Source of the DNA: Pseudomonas sp. MWU13-2105
GTDB lineage: Bacteria > Pseudomonadota > Gammaproteobacteria > Pseudomonadales > Pseudomonadaceae
Direction of reading: 5' to 3'
DNA: 64,000 nucleotides
NCBI RefSeq assembly: GCF_023242315.1
Contig: NZ_JALLIY010000007.1
Coordinates: 248,001 to 312,000, forward strand
Below are positions 56,417-64,000 of the stretch, one piece after another (position 1 is the stretch's first letter; the number at the start of each line of letters is the position of its first letter). A program made the translations under genes and the position numbers. The notes under the pieces are model-generated. The model was not told where the DNA came from. It saw nothing but the letters and a program-made list of their open reading frames with translations, and did no database searches.

Positions 56417-56462
56417 GTTATAAACAGAAAAATGCGTTTTGGGACCTGTCAAAATTGACAGG
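56417..56462 (-). promoter_or_regulatory. lux/las-type box and -10 upstream of the HTH-only regulator
   Basis: CCTGTCAAAATTGACAGG (56445-56462) is an 8+2+8 perfect palindrome. Read leftward, TATAAC (56422-56417) follows the 16-bp box after 23 nt, the best -10 among the boxes. Confidence 0.7.
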
Positions 56463-56732
56463 TGGCGACTGTACTAGGCCGTGTGAGCTATTTCTGTAAG
56501 CCGATTCTTTTTGCGTTGTGGGCTGAAGGCAGAGTGCTGCCAATCGCGTTGATAAACGTAGAAATTCTTTATTTACAGTCAGTTGGTTCGTGGGGCCACG
56601 CAGGTGTGTGCTGGTCGAATGGCGCTGAAGCCGGTAGGGAAAGTAGGAAAGGACGGTCGTCTTTTTTCTTGCCGTTGGTCGTTTTTATGGGGGCGGGGGG
56701 AAGTGGTGACCGCAGGACGGTCACCGTAGTCC
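56463..56732. other. Non-coding gap with small hairpins
   Basis: No gene is supported. A hairpin GGTGACCG / CGGTCACC (56705-56725) lies just past the nucleoside hydrolase stop and may end that transcript, although no U-run follows on the minus strand. A short GACG-GT-CGTC stem followed by TTTTTT lies near 56666-56681. Confidence 0.5.
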
Positions 56733-57812
56733 TCAGGGTTTTTTCACCGGCGTCGGCAAGGTCACCAGCGATACGTAGTCGTTCCAGAATTTCTTCTGGT
56801 CCACGGCGAACACGATCCTGGCTTTCTGCGTCCCCACCGGCGGGTTCTTCTTGTAGCCCAGCGCGCGACCGTAGTCCGGGCCGAAATGGGTGTCGACATC
56901 GATCCACATCTCACGGGATTCGGTGACGATCTCCGGCTCCGCGAGGAACAACGCCGGCAGGCTGTCCCAGGTAAAGCTGTGGTACCCGGGGTCCTTGGCG
57001 AACTGCGGCCCGAACACGCTCTTGTACAGCTCCGGCACCGCGCCCTTGGCGGCGATCACCCGTTGGTAGACCGAGGCATCGAAGGTGACTTTCTCGCAGA
57101 CATCGTTGGGGAAGATCACGTGTTCGATCGGCGAGCGCAGGACGATCCTCGCCGCCTCCGGGTCGAACCACCAGTTGAATTCCGCCGCCGGCGTGGTGTT
57201 GCCGGGAATCTCGATGGCGCCGCCCATGTACACGATGCGCTTGATCAGCGGCACGATATCCGGCGCCTGGCGGATCGCCAGGGCCAGGTTGGTCAACGGC
57301 CCGATGGCCAGCAGGGTCACTTCATGGGGGTTCTTGCGCACGCTGTCGATAATGAACTGCGGCGCGGTTTCGCTGCGCAGTTTGGTGTGCGTCGCCAAGC
57401 CGTCGGGCGGCGCGACCAGTTGCGCCGCCGAGGTCGGCCGCGGGTTCTTGAACGCCCCCGGCCAGCCGGCGCCGAACAGCGCCTGCTCCTGTGGATAAGT
57501 GGCGAAGTCATGCAGCAGCGGATAGGCCGCGCCGGAGTAGACGCCGATCTCCTTTTCCACCCCCATGCGCTCCACGGCCTTGAGTGCATCGACCTGTTCC
57601 TGGTCGACCCAGGCATTGCCGCTGACCAGGGTCATGCCCAGCAGGTCGATCTTCTTCTGCGCGTGCAACTGCGCCAGCATGATAAAGGCCTGGCCGTCGT
57701 CGTTGAGGACGTTGAAATCGGTATCGAGAATGACTTTTTCCGCCGCTTGCAGCGAGCCGGCGGACAGGCCGACAGCCAGCGCCAGCGCGCAGCCCTTGAG
57801 AAAGCGTTGCAT
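56733..57812 (-). CDS. Exported nucleoside hydrolase (IunH family)
   Basis: 359 residues from MQRFLKGCALALAVGLSAGS (an in-frame start at 57827 is less likely). A signal peptide is cleaved after LQAA near residue 24. The Ca-binding aspartate motif reads ILDTDFNVLNDDGQAF, and LLAIGPLTNLALAIRQAPD and EFNWWFDPEAARIVL are family landmarks. Nucleoside hydrolases cleave the N-glycosidic bond of nucleosides to base and ribose. This one would act in the periplasm. It lies 90 bp after nicT in the same direction, where P. putida has the porin gene nicP, which suggests release of nicotinate or nicotinamide from a riboside before uptake (inference). Confidence 0.85.
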   Translation of the reverse strand: MQRFLKGCALALAVGLSAGSLQAAEKVILDTDFNVLNDDGQAFIMLAQLHAQKKIDLLGMTLVSGNAWVDQEQVDALKAVERMGVEKEIGVYSGAAYPLLHDFATYPQEQALFGAGWPGAFKNPRPTSAAQLVAPPDGLATHTKLRSETAPQFIIDSVRKNPHEVTLLAIGPLTNLALAIRQAPDIVPLIKRIVYMGGAIEIPGNTTPAAEFNWWFDPEAARIVLRSPIEHVIFPNDVCEKVTFDASVYQRVIAAKGAVPELYKSVFGPQFAKDPGYHSFTWDSLPALFLAEPEIVTESREMWIDVDTHFGPDYGRALGYKKNPPVGTQKARIVFAVDQKKFWNDYVSLVTLPTPVKKP

Positions 57813-57860
57813 GGTGATGTGCCCCAATGAATGGTTGTTGTGTTGTGCTGATCCGGCCTG

Positions 57861-57891
57861 CCTGCCGAGGCCTGGAAAGGCCGTCGGCAGG
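57861..57891 (-). terminator. Hairpin between nicT and the nucleoside hydrolase
   Basis: CCTGCCGAGGCCT (57861-57873) pairs with AGGCCGTCGGCAGG (57878-57891) with one bulge and a 4-nt loop. No U-run follows on the minus strand, so it may be a partial terminator or a processing/stability hairpin. Confidence 0.45.
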
Positions 57892-57902
57892 TCAGTGGTA
57901 AC

Positions 57903-59213
57903 TTAACGATTGACCAGTTTTGCCGGCAAGGCGATCACCAGGAAACTGCTCAGGATCAGGCAGCCGGCGAAGAACCAGAGAGCCCCGGCACTGCTGCCGG
58001 TAAGGTCGATGGCCACGCCCATCAGCGAGTTGCTGACCAGCCCGGCGATATTCGCCAGCGAGCAGGCCAGGGCAAAGCCGGTGGCCGCCGCGGTGCCCTT
58101 GAGGAAGGTCGCCGGCAGGCTGAAGAACACCGGCACCGCGCCGATGATCGCCGCGGAGGCGATGGCGAACAGGGCCACCGTCGCCACCACGTTATGGGTG
58201 AAGAAGGTGCTGGTGGCCATGGCCGCGGCGCCGACGAAGAACGGCACGATGATGTGCCAGCGGCGTTCGCGATGCTTGTCCGAGCTGGCGCCGATCAGCA
58301 GCATGCCGAGCAGGGCGGCGACACTCGGCAGGGCGGTGAGCACGCCGATATGGAAGGTATCGGTGATCCCCGCGTTGCGGATGAAGGTCGGCATCCAGAA
58401 GCCCATGGCGTAGGCGCTGAGCAGGATCGAGAAGTCGATACCGCCGAGCATCCAGACCTTGAGGTTGAAGAAGCCGTCGCGAAAGTGCTGCTTGCTGTCG
58501 GGGCTGCTGGCCTCGTCGTTTTTCAGTTCGCTTTCGAGTACCGCCTTTTCCTCTTCATTGAGCCATTTGGCCTGGCGGAAGTGGTTCGGCAGTGCCCAGA
58601 AGGTCAGGATGCCGAGCAACACGCTGGGCACCGCTTCGATCAGGAACAGCCATTGCCAGCCGCGCAGCCCGCTGACCTGGTCGAAGTGACCCATGACCCA
58701 GCCCGACAAGGGGCCGCCGATGACGCTGGAGAGCGGCAGGCCGATCATGAACAGGGCGATGATCCGCCCGCGCCGATGGGTCGGGAACCAGGTGGTCAGG
58801 TAGAACAGCACACCCGGCAGGAAGCCGGCCTCGGCGGCGCCGAGGAGGAAACGCAGGATGTAGAACTGGGTAGTGGAGGTGACCAGCATGGTGCAGGCCG
58901 AGAGCAGGCCCCAGGTGATCATGATCCGCGCGATCCAGATTTTCGCCCCGACCTTTTCCAGTACCAGGTTGCTCGGTACTTCGAAGAGGATATAACCGAC
59001 GAAGAACAGCCCGGCGCCGAGGCCGAAGGCGGTTTCGCTGAAGTGCAACTGGTCGAGCATCTGCAGTTTGGCGAAACCGATATTGATCCGGTCGAGGTAC
59101 GCGGCCAGATAGCAGAAGCACAGGAACGGGATCAGTTTCCAGGTGATCTTGTGGTAAAGCGCTTGGGTCGGATCGGCGACCGAAGTCGCGGTTGTCGCAT
59201 TCGCAATGGGCAT
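57903..59213 (-). CDS. nicT: MFS transporter, probable nicotinate importer NicT
   Basis: 436 residues with twelve hydrophobic segments. The opening TQALYHKITWKLIPFLCFCY and LAAYLDRINIGFAKLQMLDQ are typical of the anion:cation symporter branch of the major facilitator superfamily, to which P. putida NicT belongs. FEVPSNLVLEKVGAKIWIAR is the conserved loop 2-3 motif. Its place after nicF in the order C-D-E-F-T supports uptake of nicotinic acid or a hydroxylated intermediate. A 172-bp gap separates it from nicF. Substrate is inferred from context. Confidence 0.82.
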   Translation of the reverse strand: MPIANATTATSVADPTQALYHKITWKLIPFLCFCYLAAYLDRINIGFAKLQMLDQLHFSETAFGLGAGLFFVGYILFEVPSNLVLEKVGAKIWIARIMITWGLLSACTMLVTSTTQFYILRFLLGAAEAGFLPGVLFYLTTWFPTHRRGRIIALFMIGLPLSSVIGGPLSGWVMGHFDQVSGLRGWQWLFLIEAVPSVLLGILTFWALPNHFRQAKWLNEEEKAVLESELKNDEASSPDSKQHFRDGFFNLKVWMLGGIDFSILLSAYAMGFWMPTFIRNAGITDTFHIGVLTALPSVAALLGMLLIGASSDKHRERRWHIIVPFFVGAAAMATSTFFTHNVVATVALFAIASAAIIGAVPVFFSLPATFLKGTAAATGFALACSLANIAGLVSNSLMGVAIDLTGSSAGALWFFAGCLILSSFLVIALPAKLVNR

Positions 59214-59385
59214 TGGTTGTCTCCTGGCGGTGACTTATGGTTTTTATACAGCCGCTTTTTTCCAGCACTCTGGAGCGCGGTAAAGGCGGCTTCCAAAGGC
59301 AGTGTCAGAAGACTGGGCGCCACACTCCGCACGGAGGCGACGCTCAGTTTTTTACGCGACCATGCTCTATGGCACGGTTCTGCGG

Positions 59386-60018
59386 TCAAGCTCCCTGGAA
59401 CTTCGAGATCGCTTCCTGTTTGCTGACGACATCGCCGTACTTGCTGTCGATGTCGAACAGATTCGCTTCATGGGGCGCCGGATGGCGGTCGCCGACGCAT
59501 TCACGGACCACGATGGTCCGGAAACCGTGCTGCACGGCATCCACCGCTGTCGCGCGGATGCAGCCGCTGGTGGAGCAGCCGGCCAGCACCACGGTATCGA
59601 TGCCCTGTGCGTGCAACTGCGAGGCCAGGCTGGTGCCGAAAAACGCGCTGGCGTATTGCTTGCTGATCACCACTTCCGCCGGCAGCGGCAGCACCGCAGT
59701 GCAGAAGGCCGCGAGCGGATTGCCCTCGACCATGTCCTTCATCACCGGCGCCTTGCGCACCCATATGCCACCATCGGCGAAATGCCCCGGATGGTAGCGA
59801 ATATTGGTGTGCACCACCGTAATTCCATGACGACGGGCGCAGTCCAGCAGCTCGACGCTTTCGGCCACGGCACTGACTACACCGGGGGCGAACAGTGGCG
59901 CGCCCTCGGTGGTGTAGCCCTGCATGAAATCGATCATCAGCAAGGCCGGTTTCTGGCCGAAGCCGATCCGCTGGCCCCAGACGCCCTGGTAATTGTCATT
60001 GGCGCTTTGTTCGCTCAT
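59386..60018 (-). CDS. nicF: Maleamate amidohydrolase NicF
   Basis: 210 residues of the isochorismatase superfamily: NDNYQGVWGQRIGFGQKPAL then LMIDFMQGYTT (catalytic Asp), VRKAPVMKD (Lys region) and VLAGCSTSGCIRATAVDAVQ (nucleophile Cys). NicF converts maleamate to maleate and ammonia, the fourth ring-fission-derived step of nicotinate breakdown. It starts 15 bp after the nicE stop, consistent with co-transcription. Length matches P. putida NicF. Confidence 0.9.
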   Translation of the reverse strand: MSEQSANDNYQGVWGQRIGFGQKPALLMIDFMQGYTTEGAPLFAPGVVSAVAESVELLDCARRHGITVVHTNIRYHPGHFADGGIWVRKAPVMKDMVEGNPLAAFCTAVLPLPAEVVISKQYASAFFGTSLASQLHAQGIDTVVLAGCSTSGCIRATAVDAVQHGFRTIVVRECVGDRHPAPHEANLFDIDSKYGDVVSKQEAISKFQGA

Positions 60019-60033
60019 CTCCCGGCTCCTCGC

Positions 60034-60786
60034 TCAGTACGCGCCGGAGAGCAGGGCGCCGGCACCGGGCACGATCGGCTCCAGGTCCAGGGCCTTGAGC
60101 ATGGCGTAGGTGGTGGCGATGGCGGCGGTCAGCACCGGCTTGCCGGTCTGTGCCTCGACCTTGGCCACCGCCGGCAGTGACTGCATCTGCACACAGGCCG
60201 AGAGCACGATCACATCGACGCCTTCCAGGTTCATACCGGCGACGATGCCCGGCAGCTTGGCCGGGTCGTGACGGGCCACTTCCAGATTGTCGGGGATCTC
60301 CAGGGCGCGCCAGTCCACCACCTCGAAACCTTCCTCGCGGATGTAGTTCACCACCAGTTCGGTCAGCGGTTTCATATAGGGCGCGACAATTGCGATGCGC
60401 TTGGCGCCCATGACTTTCAGGCCTTCGATCAGCGCGCCGGCGCTGGTGATCACCGGGGCGTTAGCGTCGTTGTCGGCGGTGGCCTTGCGCAAGCGGGCTT
60501 CGGACTGGCGGTGATAGCCCAGGCCCATGGCCATGATCGCTACCAGGCAGGCGTAGCCGAGTATATCGACCTTGGCGTCGGACAGCTCGACGGCGCAGCG
60601 GTCGGACTCACCGTCCATGGCCGCCAGTTCCTCCTTGCGTACCTGCTTCATGCGCATGCGGCTGGAGTGAAAGGTGAAGCGTTCCGGACGGATCGCCTGG
60701 CGTGCGTTGAGCATCGCCGGGATTTCGGTCTCCATGGTGGTGTTCGAGCTGGGTACGATCTGGCCGATGCGGTAGGGCTTGATCAT
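60034..60786 (-). CDS. nicE: Maleate cis-trans isomerase NicE
   Basis: 250 residues from MIKPYRIGQIVPSSNTTMET, the family's normal length. It belongs to the Asp/Glu racemase superfamily. The two catalytic cysteines are Cys80 in ILGYACLVAIMAMG and Cys198 in VIVLSACVQMQSLPA. NicE turns maleate into fumarate, which enters the TCA cycle. A 267-bp gap carrying a REP palindrome separates it from nicD. Confidence 0.92.
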   Translation of the reverse strand: MIKPYRIGQIVPSSNTTMETEIPAMLNARQAIRPERFTFHSSRMRMKQVRKEELAAMDGESDRCAVELSDAKVDILGYACLVAIMAMGLGYHRQSEARLRKATADNDANAPVITSAGALIEGLKVMGAKRIAIVAPYMKPLTELVVNYIREEGFEVVDWRALEIPDNLEVARHDPAKLPGIVAGMNLEGVDVIVLSACVQMQSLPAVAKVEAQTGKPVLTAAIATTYAMLKALDLEPIVPGAGALLSGAY

Positions 60787-60845
60787 GGTGGTCTCCTCAA
60801 ATCGATGATTCAGGTCACACATCACTCTGTAGGTGCAGGGCTTGT

Positions 60846-60951
60846 GTGGGAGCAGAGCCTGTATGGGAGTGGAGCTTGTGTGAGCGCGGAGCTTGCCCGC
60901 GAAGGGGCCCTCAAGATCCCCAAAAGCTTCGCGGGCAAGCTCCGCTCCCAC
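60846..60951. repeat. REP palindrome pair inside the nic operon
   Basis: GCGGAGCTTGCCCGCGAAG (60886-60904) and CTTCGCGGGCAAGCTCCGC (60927-60945) are perfect 19-bp inverted copies, with extra TGTGGGAGC-type flanks. They sit between nicD and nicE. Confidence 0.9.
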
Positions 60952-61053
60952 AGCTTCGATGAACCTCCAAGTCCAGCAACCTCTCCAGGTCCAGTAACCC
61001 CATCAGGTCCAGCAAGCCCCACAGCTTCACAGGTGTGTGTTCGATAGTGCATT

Positions 61054-63080
<2,027 letters not shown>

Positions 63081-63235
63081 TTAAAAGAGAAGATCCTCGC
63101 TGAAAATTAAATTTCTGCTCGTTTTAGCGGCTAGTAACGCTAAGTAACCTTATTTTGTTGGGTGTGTGTGGGTTGGTAACGTTTTGGTCTGCTGCTTGCA
63201 GAGCGCCGTTAATTCAGGTCTTATCGATATTAAAT

Positions 63236-63247
63236 GGCGTATACGCT
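63236..63247. promoter_or_regulatory. Probable NicR operator, nicX side
   Basis: GGCGTATACGCT contains the perfect palindrome GCGTATACGC (63237-63246), 70 bp before the nicX start. The 311-bp region between nicC and nicX holds only these two sites. Confidence 0.55.
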
Positions 63248-63316
63248 ATAAAAACGCACTAGGCTGAAGCATCGCGCCTCGACTTGGTGCAGCGCGAGCG
63301 AAGAGGAGAGAAGAGA

Positions 63317-64000
63317 ATGCCGGTAAGTGATTGCGAACTGACGCAGATGTTTGAACACGTATTGAAACTGTCGAAAGTCGACTCGACCCAGAGTGTCGCG
63401 GTGCTCAAGAGTCATTACTCCGATCCGCGTACCGTGCGTTCGGCGATGGACGCGGCGCAGCGCCTGGGGGCCAAGGTGTACGCGGTGGAGTTGCCGTCGT
63501 TCAACCATCCGACGGCCATGGGCAACGATATGACCGCTTACTGCGGCGACACCGCGCTGACCGGTAATATCGCCGCGCAGCGGGCGTTGGAAGCGGCGGA
63601 TCTGATCGTCGATACCATGATGCTGCTGCACTCGCCGGAACAGGAGCAGATCCTCAAGACCGGCACGCGCATCCTGCTGGCGGTGGAACCGCCGGAAGTG
63701 CTGGCGCGCATGCTCCCCACCGAGGCGGACAAGGTGCGCGTGCTGGCGGCGGAACAGTTGTTGAAGCAGGCCTGTTCGATCCATGTGACATCCCGTGCCG
63801 GCAGCGATTTCCGCGCGGCATTGGGGCAGTACCCGTCGGTGACCGAGTACGGTTTCGCCGATGAACCGGGGCGTTGGGATCACTGGCCGAGCGGCTTTCT
63901 GTTCTCCTGGCCGAACGAAGAAACCGCCGAGGGCGTGCTGGTGCTGGATGTCGGCGATATCCTGCTGCCGTTCAAGACCTACACCCGGGAGAAGATCACC
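63317..64000 (+). CDS. nicX: 2,5-dihydroxypyridine 5,6-dioxygenase NicX (3' end outside window)
   Basis: The frame from ATG 63317 (AGAGGAGAGAAGAG upstream) stays open to the window end, giving 228 residues. It begins MPVSDCELTQMFEHVLKLSK and includes LKSHYSDPRTVRSAMDAAQR, ELPSFNHPTAMGNDMTAYCG and WDHWPSGFLFSWPNEETAEG, which I recognise as NicX. The family is about 350 residues long; the Fe(II)-binding His/His/Asp residues lie past residue 260 and so beyond this window. The enzyme opens the 2,5-dihydroxypyridine ring with O2, yielding N-formylmaleamate, the substrate of NicD. nicR would be expected downstream. Confidence 0.92.
   Translation, partial: MPVSDCELTQMFEHVLKLSKVDSTQSVAVLKSHYSDPRTVRSAMDAAQRLGAKVYAVELPSFNHPTAMGNDMTAYCGDTALTGNIAAQRALEAADLIVDTMMLLHSPEQEQILKTGTRILLAVEPPEVLARMLPTEADKVRVLAAEQLLKQACSIHVTSRAGSDFRAALGQYPSVTEYGFADEPGRWDHWPSGFLFSWPNEETAEGVLVLDVGDILLPFKTYTREKIT

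Noticed and set aside
60822..61052. A minus-strand open frame with Gly-Pro-rich, collagen-like residues
   Set aside because: It spans the REP palindrome and a short AGGTCCAG-type repeat between nicD and nicE; there is no ribosome site and the composition is explained by the repeats.

Overview
The window is chromosomal DNA from a fluorescent-group Pseudomonas. The evidence is the gene content (partial moaA, lpxO, copCD, DUF4823 and DUF1285 proteins, and a nicotinate-catabolic nic cluster laid out as in P. putida), the high-GC coding bias, and REP palindromes of the Pseudomonas type (GCTTGCCCGCGAAG-like). No rRNA, tRNA, insertion sequence, prophage or CRISPR array was seen.

Layout. (1) 1-14.7 kb holds ordinary core and accessory genes: the end of moaA, a DUF4823 lipoprotein and a DUF1285 protein, a four-gene operon (GntR regulator, ADP-ribosylglycohydrolase, NCS1 permease, PfkB kinase) resembling E. 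coli yegTUVW, lpxO, a lipoprotein, a divergent LysR/DUF4865 pair, a GNAT acetyltransferase, a GntP permease, copC-copD, a histidine-phosphatase-like protein, and an isochorismatase-family hydrolase behind a probable transcription attenuator. (2) 14.8-56.5 kb is a large accessory locus. It holds three Ig-like-repeat proteins, an autotransporter, a chaperone-usher fimbrial operon, two giant RHS/YD-repeat proteins, five paralogous large proteins whose N-termini resemble clostridial P47/OrfX (TULIP fold) and whose C-termini carry Ig-like repeats, a small Cys-containing secreted protein, an RHS fragment, a metzincin protease, a NarL-type response regulator and a 93-residue LuxR-type regulator that is only a DNA-binding domain. 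(3) 56.7-64 kb is the nicotinate pathway (nicC-D-E-F-T, divergent nicX) with an exported nucleoside hydrolase at the end of the operon.

The main discovery is that the accessory locus looks like one regulon. A 16-bp palindrome of the CT-N12-AG class (las/lux box; best copies CTAGCAGTTCTGCTAG) lies upstream of both lone Ig-like genes, upstream of the Ig/P47-like operons, between the divergent RHS gene and the P47-like operon, and upstream of the small LasR-like HTH gene. In all these promoters the box is followed after exactly 23 nt by a -10-like hexamer, which puts it near -43 where LuxR-type activators act. The likely model is an HTH-only quorum-sensing-type regulator that activates itself and a putative toxin/effector locus.

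One of the P47-like genes (32079-34515) is split by a run of ten G residues. Losing one G would restore a full-length protein matching its two neighbours, so it is either a phase-variable gene caught OFF or a sequence error. Function of the P47-like, Ig-like and RHS proteins is inferred from fold-level resemblance and context only.
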